Source: Clostridia bacterium UC5.1-1D2 (GTDB lineage: Bacteria; Bacillota; Clostridia; Lachnospirales; Lachnospiraceae). Taken from it: a stretch of 64,000 nucleotides of DNA. The stretch spans positions 1-64,000 of the forward strand of contig BBZN01000003.1 of NCBI GenBank assembly GCA_001304855.1, read 5' to 3'. The position numbers were made by a program, and so were the translations under genes. The notes beneath the pieces were generated by a model. It saw only the letters and a list, made by a program, of their open reading frames with translations, was not told where the DNA came from and did not search any database. Shown piece after piece: positions 44,301-53,265 of the stretch (positions are counted from its first letter, which is position 1; each line of letters starts with the position of its first letter).

Positions 44301-45571
44301 AAGCCTCCGCATTACCGACCATTTTATCCTATGATGTACAGTGGAGTATCCGCGTCCGGAACCGTTTGAAATTCCGGATTCCGTAGCTGCTCCGTTTTAA
44401 TACCTTTATCTTGTTGTTAAATCCTTCTGTGGGACCATTTGTCAGCCCGTATTTAAAGGCATTCAGGATTTCTTTTCGCCAGGCCCTGTAGGTCTTAGCA
44501 CAGGCCTCAAATTCCTTGATCCCACAGCCCTGTGCATTCGCAATCCAGTCATCAAATTCCCTCTGCTGCTGACGATACGCTTCCATCTGGCAGATATCAT
44601 AAAACCACTCTTTCATGCGGTGTGCCAGACGCAGGTCCTCGCTATAGTGAAGCATTAAATCACAGGCCTGTTTGTTCTCATCCTTCAGCTTTTTATAGCG
44701 GGTCAGGATGAGTTTCCGGCTGCGTTTATAATACTTACGCAGGGAAACCGGCATGGACCGCTGCAGCCGTTTGCGTACATTTTCAATCGCCCATGTCACC
44801 TGCCGGATGAAATGATATTTATCCACGATGATTGTAGCGTTTGGAAAGAAGGTCTGTGCAAGTTCGGTGTAGGGGCGCCACATATCGCAGACGAAGAACT
44901 TTACCTTCAGGCGTTCTTTCCTGGGAATGTTCCGCCAATAATCAGCCAGATGGCTTTGGGTCCGATCCGGGAGAATGTCGAGGATCCGACGCTTTTTCGG
45001 ATCAACCAGAATGCACTGATATTTACCGGTAGAAGCATTGCCTTTGAATTCGTCAATGGAAAGCGCTTGTGGAAGCTGGTCAGGCGGAGGATAGCTAATC
45101 GTGTCCAGAAGGCGGCAGACCGTCTGGACGGAAACACCGGTAAGCTCTGCGATCTGTTTTAAGGAAAAGGTCTGCCGGAGCAGGGAGACAATGTAAAATG
45201 CCAGCCTGCGGGTCCTGCGGTGGTAGCTGGGGAGGAACGAATAGGGTTCCGTGAAGCGTTTGCGGCAGGAGGGGCAGAGGTAGCGTCGCTTCCGAAGCAC
45301 CAGGATTACTTGTTTTCCCTGTAAGGGAATGTCCTGGACCTCTTGCAGACGGTAATCATGAATCCGTTTTGTTTTAGCCCCACAGCATGGGCAGGTCTGT
45401 TCAGCCGGTTGGGACTGGATGAAAATTTTAATGAAAGAGTCTGCCTGAACCACTTTTTTAATAGAAACACCTTCCAAGTTAAGGAAAGCCTTGGTATAAT
45501 TAGGGTACATCTATAAGGGGTCACCTCCGTTAACATTAAACTTTGGTCGGGATAATGCGTTTAGGAGGCTT
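44301..45571 (-). mobile_element. ISL3-family insertion sequence
   Basis: Bounded by imperfect inverted repeats: AAGCCTCC-GCATTA-CCGACCA at 44301-44321 and its match (reverse complement AAGCCTCC-TAAAC-GCATTA-TC-CCGACCA) at 45544-45571. It contains one leftward transposase gene. No clear target duplication was found, so the exact ends are uncertain. A CTTATAGATG/CATCTATAAG pair lies around the transposase start. Confidence 0.7.
44329..45510 (-). CDS. ISL3 family transposase
   Basis: 393 residues, intact. N-terminal zinc ribbon (CPCCGAKTKRIHDYR, CPSCRKRF), helix-turn-helix (LKQIAELTGVSVQTVCRLL), and DDE residues in SIDEFKG, VDKYHFIRQ and GPTEGFNNKIKVLKR, the last typical of the family. Length is normal. 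It points against the phage genes and lies between the lysogenic cassette and the late block. Intact frame suggests a recent insertion. Confidence 0.9.
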   Translation of the reverse strand: MYPNYTKAFLNLEGVSIKKVVQADSFIKIFIQSQPAEQTCPCCGAKTKRIHDYRLQEVQDIPLQGKQVILVLRKRRYLCPSCRKRFTEPYSFLPSYHRRTRRLAFYIVSLLRQTFSLKQIAELTGVSVQTVCRLLDTISYPPPDQLPQALSIDEFKGNASTGKYQCILVDPKKRRILDILPDRTQSHLADYWRNIPRKERLKVKFFVCDMWRPYTELAQTFFPNATIIVDKYHFIRQVTWAIENVRKRLQRSMPVSLRKYYKRSRKLILTRYKKLKDENKQACDLMLHYSEDLRLAHRMKEWFYDICQMEAYRQQQREFDDWIANAQGCGIKEFEACAKTYRAWRKEILNAFKYGLTNGPTEGFNNKIKVLKRSSYGIRNFKRFRTRILHCTS

Positions 45572-45757
45572 CTTATAGATGTATTTTATTACAACGAAAA
45601 GAATGTTGGAAGTGTGCTTTTCAGTACACCCCAACATTCAGTATAGAACCTGTTTTCATTTTGTTTCTTTTTGCGCGCGAAAATACATCGACTGTTATGA
45701 AGAGAGAGGGTTAAAATGGCCATTCTCTCTTTTATTTTGGAGAAAGGAGGCTTACTT

Positions 45758-46050
45758 ATGCTGGAAAGCGAATTTCAGAATAAAACTGATCCAAGAAACT
45801 GAAAAAAATGTTCAAAGGCTGCATTGTAACAAAACTGGATTCCAGCCACATTCAGGGAATTCCTGATTTGCTGATCCTTTATAACAATAAGTGGGCCACT
45901 TTAGAATGTAAGAAAAGTGTTCGCGCCAAGAAACAACCAAATCAAGAATATTATGTTGGACGAATGAACGAGATGTCGTTCTCAAGATTTATTTGTCCTG
46001 AAAATAAGGAGGAAGTGTTACATGATCTTCAACAAGCATTCTGCTCTTGA
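45758..46050 (+). CDS. VRR-NUC domain nuclease (frameshifted)
   Basis: About 96 residues: FQNKLIQETEKMFKG, GIPDLLILYNNKWATLECKKS with the PD-(D/E)xK catalytic D...ExK, and KQPNQEYYVGRMNEM. Two A runs near 45789 and 45812 carry one base too many; removing them joins the start at 45758 to the core. VRR-NUC proteins act as structure-specific nucleases in phage replication. Confidence 0.75.
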
Positions 46051-46579
46051 AGGGCAACACGCCTTTCTTGGCGCAAGTAAATATCACTGGATTAACTATG
46101 ACGAATCCAAAGTTGCAGAATCGTATTCAAAATTCCTTGCAACTCAAAAAGGAACAGAGCTTCACGATTTTGCGGCAAAATGTATCACACTTGGACAGAA
46201 ACTTCCGAAGTCCCAGAAAACATTGAATATGTATGTGAATGATGCCATAGGATTCAAGATGGTTCCTGAGCAGCCTCTTTTCTATTCGGAGAATTGTTTT
46301 GGAACAACAGATGCGATTGCATTTCGAAATCGTATGCTTCGCATTCATGATTTAAAAACCGGCGTCATTCCCGCGCACATGGAGCAGCTTGAAATATATG
46401 CTGCTCTTTTTTGTTTGGAATACAAAATCAAGCCAGCCGACATTGAAATGGAACTTCGGATTTATCAGAACAACCAGATTCTTTATGAGAATCCAACGGC
46501 TGAAACCATTGTTCCCATCATGGACAAGATCATCACATTCGACAAAGTAATCAACAAAATCAAAGAACAGGAGGGCTAA
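46022..46579 (+). CDS. PD-(D/E)xK superfamily nuclease
   Basis: 185 residues. FGTTDAIAFRNRMLRIHDLKTGVIPAHMEQLEIYA contains the D...DxK...Q core of RecB/Cas4-like exonucleases (DUF2800-type). Overlaps the VRR-NUC gene by 29 bases. Likely acts in phage recombination or DNA processing. Confidence 0.7.
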   Translation: MIFNKHSALEGQHAFLGASKYHWINYDESKVAESYSKFLATQKGTELHDFAAKCITLGQKLPKSQKTLNMYVNDAIGFKMVPEQPLFYSENCFGTTDAIAFRNRMLRIHDLKTGVIPAHMEQLEIYAALFCLEYKIKPADIEMELRIYQNNQILYENPTAETIVPIMDKIITFDKVINKIKEQEG

Positions 46580-46582
46580 TTT

Positions 46583-49329
46583 ATGAATCCGATTGCAGAA
46601 GAAATTTTGATGCATTATGGAATGCCCCGCCGTTCCGGTCGTTATCCGTGGGGATCTGGTGATAATCCGTATCAGCATAGTGGAGATTTTCTGAGTCGAG
46701 TGGATGAACTGAAAAGTCTGGGTATGAGTGATACCGAAATTGCAAAAGCCATGGGTTTAACCACCACTCAATACCGTACGCAGAAATCGTTAGCAAAAGA
46801 TGAACGTCGTGCGTTGGATGTGGCGAGAGCAAAATCTCTTCGAGAAGATGGTTTGAGCTTAAATGAAATTGCGAAAGAAATGGGCTTCGCAAACGACTCT
46901 TCTGTTCGTTCGCTTTTGAATGAAAATTCTGAGGTTCGTATGAACCAAGCTAAGACAACTGCTGAAATTATCAAAAAGCAAATTGACGAAAAAGGCATGA
47001 TTGATGTTGGTGCCGGTGTGGAACGTGAACTCGGAATTTCCAAGGAGAAACTGAATGAAGCACTCTATATGCTGGAGATGGAGGGTTATCCTGTTTACGG
47101 CGGACGAGTGGATCAGGTAACAAATCCTGGGAAGAAAACAACGCTTCGTGTGATTTGTCCTCCTGGAACAGAGCATAAAGAGATTTACGATTTTGAGAAT
47201 ATCAATTCTCTGAAAGATTATGTCTCTCATGATGATGGGGAATCTTTTGATCCCAAATTTGTTTATCCCAAAAGCATGGACTCAAAGCGGTTGCAGATTC
47301 GGTATTCGGAAGATGGCGGCGAATTGAAGGATGGTGTTGTGGAAATTCGAAGAGGTGTTGATGACCTGTCTCTTGGAGAATCCCATTATGCTCAGGTTCG
47401 CATCTTAGTCGACAAGACACACTACATCAAAGGGATGGCGGTTTATTCGGATGACCTTCCTGATGGTGTGGATGTTATGTTCAACACCAATAAGAAAAAA
47501 GGGACACCTAAAATGGATGTTCTGAAACCAATCAAAGATGACCCGGATAACCCGTTCGGTTCTTTAATTAAAGAGGGAGTTAATGACCCGGATAACCCCA
47601 CTACTGAAAGAGGAGGTCAGAGTTACTACTATGATAAAAATGGGAAGAAACAGCTTTCCCTTATCAACAAGCGAGCAGAAGAAGGGGATTGGGGCGAATG
47701 GGCAGACAAGCTCCCATCTCAGTTTCTGTCGAAACAGAGTAGAACTTTGATAAAGAAGCAGTTGAATTTAGCGGCCGCAGACAAGCAGTCTGAATTTGAT
47801 GAGATTTGTTCTCTTACGAATCCAACAGTGAAAAAGGTTCTTTTGAAATCTTTTGCTGATGACTGCGATGCAGCCGCTGTTCATTTACAGGCAGCCGCTC
47901 TTCCCAGACAGAAGTATCAAGTTATTCTTCCATTGACATCTATCAAAGACAATGAGGTCTATGCTCCGAACTACAAGAATGGAGAAACAGTAGCTCTTGT
48001 GCGGTATCCACATGGTGGAACTTTTGAGATTCCAATCTTAACTGTTAATAATAAGCAGCCAGAAGGAAGAAGAGTTCTTGGGAATACACCAGCAGACGCT
48101 ATTGGCATTAACAAAAAGGTTGCTGACCGTCTTTCCGGAGCTGACTTCGATGGCGATACTGTCATGGTGATTCCTTGTAATTCTTCTAATAGTAGGGTGA
48201 AGATCACTTCCACTCCACAATTAAAGGGGTTGGAAGGATTCGATCCTAAGATGTCTTATGGGACCGTTAAGAAAGGTGACGATTATTGTAACAGCAGCGG
48301 TCAGAAGATTAAGATTATGAAAAACACCCAGACAGAAATGGGTAAGATTTCAAATCTAATTACCGACATGACTTTGAAAGGTGCTACTCAAGATGAGCTT
48401 GCGAGAGCTGTACGTCACAGTATGGTCGTCATCGATGCGGAGAAGCATAAGCTAGACTACAAGAAGAGTGAGCAGGACAATGGTATTACGGCTTTGAAGA
48501 AGAAGTACCAGGCTCACGATGACGATGATGGTTATGGCGGAGCTTCTACGCTGATTTCTCGTGCCAAGTCTGAGACTTCTGTGTTGAAAAGAAAAGGAAG
48601 CCCGATCATTGACAAGGAAACCGGAGAACAAAGCTGGAAGAGCGTCAGGGAGGAGTACATAGATAAGAACGGAAAGACCCAGGTGCGGACTCAAAAGAGT
48701 GCCAAGATGGCAGAAACCAGAGACGCTCGCACTCTCTCTTCTGGGACACCACAGGAAGAGGCGTATGCGGACTATGCAAATACTATGAAGTCCCTGGCTA
48801 ATCAGGCCCGTAGGGAGATGGTTAATAGCGGAAAGATAGCCTATTCTGCATCAGCAAAACAGACTTACCAGACAGAGGTTGATTCTCTTATGGGTAAACT
48901 TAATGTGGCTTTAAAGAACGCCCCTCGCGAGCGTCAAGCACAGACCATGGCAAACTCTATTGTGGCCGCTAAGAAGAAAGACAACCCCGATATGACAAAG
49001 GCGGAAATCAAGAAGCTAATCAACAGGCCCTTACTGCGGCCCGTACTGCTGTTGGTGCCAAGAGAACCCCTGTCGAGATTACAGATCGTGAGTGGGAAGC
49101 GATTCAAGCCGGCGCTATCAGCGAGAACAAGCTTACTCAGATCCTCAACAATACAAACATTGATACAGTCAGACAGAGAGCTACCCCTCGTGCAACAACA
49201 ACCCTTAGCTCTGCCAAAGTAAATCGTATTGCGGCGCTGAATGCTTCTGGCTATAGCACTGCTGAGATAGCAGCAGCTTTGGGTGTTTCCAGTTCTACTG
49301 TGTCGAAGTATCTGAATGGAAGGGAGTGA
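46583..49329 (+). CDS. Candidate single-subunit RNA polymerase (YonO/QDE-1-like), with HTH domains
   Basis: About 916 residues once one A is added near 49022. It starts with the tag HYGMPRRSGRYPWGSGD. Helix-turn-helix segments follow (MSDTEIAKAMGLTTTQYR and LSLNEIAKEMGFANDSSVR). The core contains VALVRYPHGGTFEIP and, about 50 residues on, SGADFDGDTVMVI with the DxDGD metal-binding motif at 521-525. This R-x-P ... DFDGD order is that of the double-psi barrel of bacterial beta-prime subunits, phage YonO and eukaryotic QDE-1. A VRHSMVVIDAEKHKLDYK helix and a C-terminal HTH (YSTAEIAAALGVSSSTVSKYL) complete it. Transcription of late genes is a natural role. Family assignment is by motif only; activity is inferred. 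Confidence 0.65.
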
Positions 49330-49338
49330 ACAAAGTAA

Positions 49339-49590
49339 ATGGCGAAGAAGTGTATGCTTACAACCATTGACAATCCTTTTGATCCATTTGAACAGTTCAC
49401 TTCATGGTTACTGTTTGATGAGGAAAAAGGTTATCATTCATGTTCGTATCTTGGTAGAATTGCCAGAACATCGGACCAACTCTCTGATGAAGAGAATGAC
49501 TTGGAAGTTGAACGAGCAATTGACGAGATTGTAAAATACGATTTCCGAAATATTTACAAAAAAGTTACGCGAGATGCGGTGGCTGTCTAG
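49339..49590 (+). CDS. Conserved small phage protein before the terminase
   Basis: 83 residues. TTIDNPFDPFEQFTSWLLFDEEKGYHSCSYLGRIA is a motif that precedes terminase genes in many Clostridial phages. No known function. SD GAGTGAACAA is weak. Confidence 0.6.
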   Translation: MAKKCMLTTIDNPFDPFEQFTSWLLFDEEKGYHSCSYLGRIARTSDQLSDEENDLEVERAIDEIVKYDFRNIYKKVTRDAVAV

Positions 49591-49601
49591 GTATCAGATG
49601 G

Positions 49602-49680
49602 TATAGGGGGGGGGCAGCAAAAATCGCACCCCCTCCGTCATCGCGGCGGTCTTTAAAAATTCCCCGGGGGTATTTTTCGG
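49602..49680 (+). other. GC-rich noncoding stretch, candidate cos region
   Basis: TAGGGGGGGGCAG, CACCCCCTCC and TCCCCGGGGG occur within 70 bases in the otherwise AT-rich gap 49591-49865 just before the small terminase gene. Firmicutes cos phages keep their GC-rich cohesive ends here. No direct proof. Confidence 0.4.
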
Positions 49681-49694
49681 AGAATGTTTTTACC

Positions 49695-49820
49695 TTCCGG
49701 CAGTATTTAACAGAGCTCATAAGGTTGGCTAAGTAATAAGCTGTGGTTCTTTTTACTCTTTTTCTCCTTTCGGTAAAAAGTTTCAGTCAGCCTTGTGGGT
49801 TCTTTTAAATACTGCCGGAA
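49695..49820 (+). ncRNA. Long RNA hairpin upstream of the terminase genes
   Basis: The arms 49695-49730 and 49785-49820 pair over 36 positions with a single mismatch and five G-U pairs; the outer 16 (TTCCGGCAGTATTTAA) are perfect. Within the 54-base loop CTTTTTAC (49749-49756) pairs with GTAAAAAG (49773-49780). The G-U pairs argue for an RNA rather than a DNA palindrome. It ends 45 bases before the small terminase ATG. Confidence 0.6.
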
Positions 49821-49865
49821 AACTTTTATGAAACTATTGAAGAACAGACGGGAAGGAGGCAGTAA

Positions 49866-50204
49866 ATGGCTAGAAAAGTAAAGAGTTCTAAATCGATGGG
49901 TTCTTCCAAAAAGATTCGTCCTGCTTTGACTCCGGAAGCAAGGGAACTTCAGATGATTTCTCTGGCTGTTGACCTGGCTGAAAGACAATTGCTGGAAGGG
50001 ACTGCTTCTTCTCAGGTCATTACTCACTATTTAAAACTGGGCTCTTCCAGAGAGAAGCTTGAGAGGGAGAGACTGGAGGAAGAGAACAATCTGTTGCGGG
50101 CAAAAGTAAGAGCTATTGACTCCACAGATGAGATTAAAGATCTCTATAAGGACGCCATCAATGCGTTTCGTATATACAGTGGACAGGGTAACGATGATGA
50201 TTAG
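49866..50204 (+). CDS. terS: Terminase small subunit-like protein
   Basis: 112 residues. A basic N-terminus, then helices PEARELQMISLAVDLAERQLLEGTASSQVITHYLKLGS and a coiled coil (REKLERERLEEENNLLRAKVRAI), typical of small terminase proteins that bind the packaging site and oligomerise. SD GGAAGGAGG. Followed by an HNH gene and, after two more genes, the large subunit. Confidence 0.7.
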   Translation: MARKVKSSKSMGSSKKIRPALTPEARELQMISLAVDLAERQLLEGTASSQVITHYLKLGSSREKLERERLEEENNLLRAKVRAIDSTDEIKDLYKDAINAFRIYSGQGNDDD

Positions 50205-50609
50205 GACATATTCGGAATTATCAAAATTGAAGACTTTTAAAGAACGATACGAGTATCTTCGTTTGGGCGGAGTCATCGGGGCAGACACGTTGGGTTTGAC
50301 CGATATCTGAATCAGATTTTCTATCGGTCTATGGAGTGGAAGTCAGTTCGTGATTTTGTGATTGTGAGAGATAACGGATGTGACCTCGGAATAGAAGGTC
50401 GTGAGATATGTGGGAAGATATTGATTCACCATATGAATCCGATTTCCGTGGAGGATATTTTAAAGAGAAGCGATTTTCTTTTAAATCCAGAATTTCTCAT
50501 CTCAACAATTCTTACAACACATAATGCCATTCACTATGGAGATGAAAGTCTTCTTGTCACAGAACCTATTGTTCGAAGCAGAAACGATACATGTCCCTGG
50601 AAACATTGA
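50194..50609 (+). CDS. HNH endonuclease (frameshifted)
   Basis: About 139 residues after one T is added near 50290. VRDFVIVRDNGCDLGIEGREI, then KILIHHMNPISVEDIL and TTHNAIHYG give the HNH His-Asn-His set. HNH nucleases encoded beside terminases assist cos cleavage in many phages. ATG 50194 overlaps the small terminase stop. Confidence 0.75.
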
Positions 50610-50631
50610 TGGAGAGGAGGTTATAGCGATT

Positions 50632-51162
50632 ATGGAAAGCATACTGACATCAATTAAAAAGATGCTGGGTATTACAGAAGAGTATGAGCACTTTGATTCA
50701 GATCTTATCATACATATCAATTCAGTATTTATGATCTTGACGCAACTTGGTGTTGGTCCACCATCTGGATTCTCTGTTCAGGATAAAAGTGCTACATGGA
50801 AAGAATTCATTTCTGACGAGACAAAGTTGCAATTGGTAAAGTCGTATATGCAGATGAAGGTAAAGCTCCTGTTCGATCCGCCTTTGAGTTCCGCTGTAAT
50901 GGCGTCTATGGAAAAGATGATTGCTGAGGCGGAGTGGAGACTGAATGTTGCAGCGGAAACTGACGAAGAAAAGTCCGAAGAACACGAGTCCTACGATGGC
51001 GAGTATAGGGTAACACCGAAAGCATTCCAATCTCAAATGCTGGATACTGAGAATAAAGTTCTGGATCGAAATATTGTGGTAACAGAAGTTCCGTATTACG
51101 AGACTGGGAACGCAGCAAACGGAGTGACATCATATATCGCAAAGGAGGGAGATTCAAAATGA
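50632..51162 (+). CDS. Head-tail connector-like protein with C-terminal tag domain
   Basis: 176 residues from ATG 50632 (SD GAGAGGAGG). MESILTSIKKMLGITEEYEHFDSDLIIHINSVF and VKSYMQMKVKLLFDPPLSSAVM match gp6-type connector proteins. The C-terminal about 50 residues (VTPKAFQSQMLDTENKVL ... VTEVPYYETGN) form a small domain found at the end of many phage structural proteins. The upstream in-frame ORF shares codons with the HNH gene and is not used. Confidence 0.65.
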   Translation: MESILTSIKKMLGITEEYEHFDSDLIIHINSVFMILTQLGVGPPSGFSVQDKSATWKEFISDETKLQLVKSYMQMKVKLLFDPPLSSAVMASMEKMIAEAEWRLNVAAETDEEKSEEHESYDGEYRVTPKAFQSQMLDTENKVLDRNIVVTEVPYYETGNAANGVTSYIAKEGDSK

Positions 51163-51491
51163 GTAATGAAGCATTACTACAGCATCACGGGATTCTTGGG
51201 ATGAAATGGGGCGTCCGAAGAACTCCAGAACAACTTGCAAGAGCAAGTGGAAAGAAGACGAGTTCCGATGATGAGGTGAAGAAGATGTCTGATTCGGAAC
51301 TCCGCTCAAAGATCAACCGTCTTCAAATGGAAAAGCAGTATAAACAGCTTACCAGTTCAGAAATTTCTGTCGGTAGAAAGTTTGTACAGGATGTGCTGAC
51401 CAATGCCGCAAAGCAGACCGCCACCAATTATGTATCGAAGTACATGACGAAGGGAATTGACGCGGTCATCAAGAAAGCAACAAGCAAGTAG
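51159..51491 (+). CDS. Phage protein with HHGILGMKWGVRR tag
   Basis: 110 residues. N-terminal ALLQHHGILGMKWGVRRTPEQL is a tag seen at the start of very diverse phage proteins. The rest is helical (SDSELRSKINRLQMEKQYKQL) and ends with a basic tail. Overlaps the connector stop by four bases (ATGA). Minor head role likely. Confidence 0.6.
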   Translation: MSNEALLQHHGILGMKWGVRRTPEQLARASGKKTSSDDEVKKMSDSELRSKINRLQMEKQYKQLTSSEISVGRKFVQDVLTNAAKQTATNYVSKYMTKGIDAVIKKATSK

Positions 51492-51502
51492 GTGATTCAA
51501 TT

Positions 51503-53248
51503 ATGGCATTATCAAACACTGCCGTTCCCAAATACTACGGCATGTTTCGGGATGCCGTAATCAGGGGAGAGATACCGGTTTGTAAAGAAATCTCTATGGA
51601 GATGAACCGAATTGACGACCTAATAGCCAATCCTGGTATTTACTATGATGACCAGGCCGTCGAAGGATGGATTGCCTATTGCGAATCAGAACTAACATTG
51701 ACGGACGGTTCTGATTTGAATTTGCTGGACTCGTTTAAATTGTGGGGTGAGCAGCTTTATGGATGGTACTACTTCGTCGAACGAAGTGTGTGGGAGCCAA
51801 GTTCTGACGGACATGGCGGCCGATATGTGAATAAAAGAATCAAGCAGCGTCTGACGAAGAAACAATATCTTATCGTTGGGCGAGGAGCTGCTAAATCTTT
51901 GTATGACACCTGTGTTCATTCCTACGGGCTGAATATCGACACATCCACGACTCATCAAGTCACGACAGCTCCTACCATGAAACAGGCGGATGAAGTAATG
52001 TCACCTTTTCGCACTGCGATTACAAGGTCGAGAGGTCCATTGTTCCGGTTTCTGACAGAGGGCTCTTTGCAGAATACGACTGGTTCTAAAGCAAAGAGAA
52101 TGAAATTGGCCTCCACCAAAAAGGGTATTGAGAATTTTCTCACAGGTTCGCTTTTGGAAGTGCGGCCAATGTCCATCGCAAAGCTTCAGGGATTACGACC
52201 TAAGATTTCTACAGTGGATGAGTGGCTGTCCGGTGATACCAGGGAAGATGTGGTGGGCGCTTTAGAGCAAGGAGCATCGAAATTGGATGACTATATCATT
52301 GTTGCCACGAGTTCAGAGGGAACAGTGAGAAATGGAGCAGGCGATACAATCAAAATGGAGTTGATGGACATTCTTAAAGGAGAATATGTCAATCCACATG
52401 TTTCCATTTGGTGGTATAAGCTTGATTCCATTGATGAAGTTGGAAATCCAGACATGTGGTTGAAGGCGAATCCCAATATCGGTAAAACGGTAAGCTATGA
52501 GACCTATCAGCTCGATGTGGAAAGAGCAGAGAAGTCTCCGGCGGCCAGAAACGATATCTTGGCTAAGAGATTTGGATTGCCGATGGAGGGCTACACCTAT
52601 TACTTCACATATGAAGAAACTCTTCCTCATAAGAAGAGAAGCTATTGGCAGATGCCCTGCTCTTTGGGAATTGATTTGTCGCAGGGGGATGACTTCTGTG
52701 CTTTTACGTTCCTTTTCCCGTTATCGAATGGTTCCTTTGGAGTTAAAACCAGGAACTACATTTCTTCATCGACTCTGATGAAACTTCCGGCAGCAATGAG
52801 AATTAAATACGACCAATTCATGGATGAAGGAAGCCTGATTGTCCTAGAGGGAACCGTTTTGGATATGATGGAAGTCTATGAAGATTTGGATAACCATATC
52901 GCAGAATTTGGCTATGACGTTCGTTGCTTGGGGTATGACCCGTACAACGCAAAGGAGTTCATTGAGCGATGGTCTTCTGAAAATGGCCCGTTTGGAATCG
53001 AAAAGGTAATACAGGGTGCTAAGACAGAATCCGTTCCTTTGGGAGAGTTAAAGAAACTTTCTGAGGAGCGGATGCTTTTGTTTGATGAAGAACTTATGAC
53101 CTTTGCAATGGGGAACTGTATCGTTATGGAAGATACGAATGGAAATCGTAAATTGCTGAAAAAGCGATATGACGCAAAGATTGATGCTGTGGCAGCTATG
53201 ATGGATGCGTTTGTTGCTTTCAAGCTGAACAGAGATGCTTTTGAATAG
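51503..53248 (+). CDS. terL: Terminase large subunit
   Basis: 581 residues, intact. The packaging ATPase has Walker A-like VGRGAAKS at 125-132, coupling region TTAPTMKQADEVM, and Walker B-like STVDEW. The nuclease half begins at GIDLSQGDDFCAFTFLF and includes YDPYNAKEF and IDAVAAMMDAF with the metal-binding acids. Pumps DNA into proheads and cuts concatemers. Length and layout are those of the HK97/lambda-like terminase 1 family. Confidence 0.92.
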   Translation: MALSNTAVPKYYGMFRDAVIRGEIPVCKEISMEMNRIDDLIANPGIYYDDQAVEGWIAYCESELTLTDGSDLNLLDSFKLWGEQLYGWYYFVERSVWEPSSDGHGGRYVNKRIKQRLTKKQYLIVGRGAAKSLYDTCVHSYGLNIDTSTTHQVTTAPTMKQADEVMSPFRTAITRSRGPLFRFLTEGSLQNTTGSKAKRMKLASTKKGIENFLTGSLLEVRPMSIAKLQGLRPKISTVDEWLSGDTREDVVGALEQGASKLDDYIIVATSSEGTVRNGAGDTIKMELMDILKGEYVNPHVSIWWYKLDSIDEVGNPDMWLKANPNIGKTVSYETYQLDVERAEKSPAARNDILAKRFGLPMEGYTYYFTYEETLPHKKRSYWQMPCSLGIDLSQGDDFCAFTFLFPLSNGSFGVKTRNYISSSTLMKLPAAMRIKYDQFMDEGSLIVLEGTVLDMMEVYEDLDNHIAEFGYDVRCLGYDPYNAKEFIERWSSENGPFGIEKVIQGAKTESVPLGELKKLSEERMLLFDEELMTFAMGNCIVMEDTNGNRKLLKKRYDAKIDAVAAMMDAFVAFKLNRDAFE

Positions 53249-53265
53249 GAGGTGACGATTTCAAA

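Noticed and set aside
45579-45866. 95-residue ORF starting just beyond the IS
   Set aside because: No SD or domain; its end is an out-of-frame reading of the VRR-NUC gene caused by two A-run indels.
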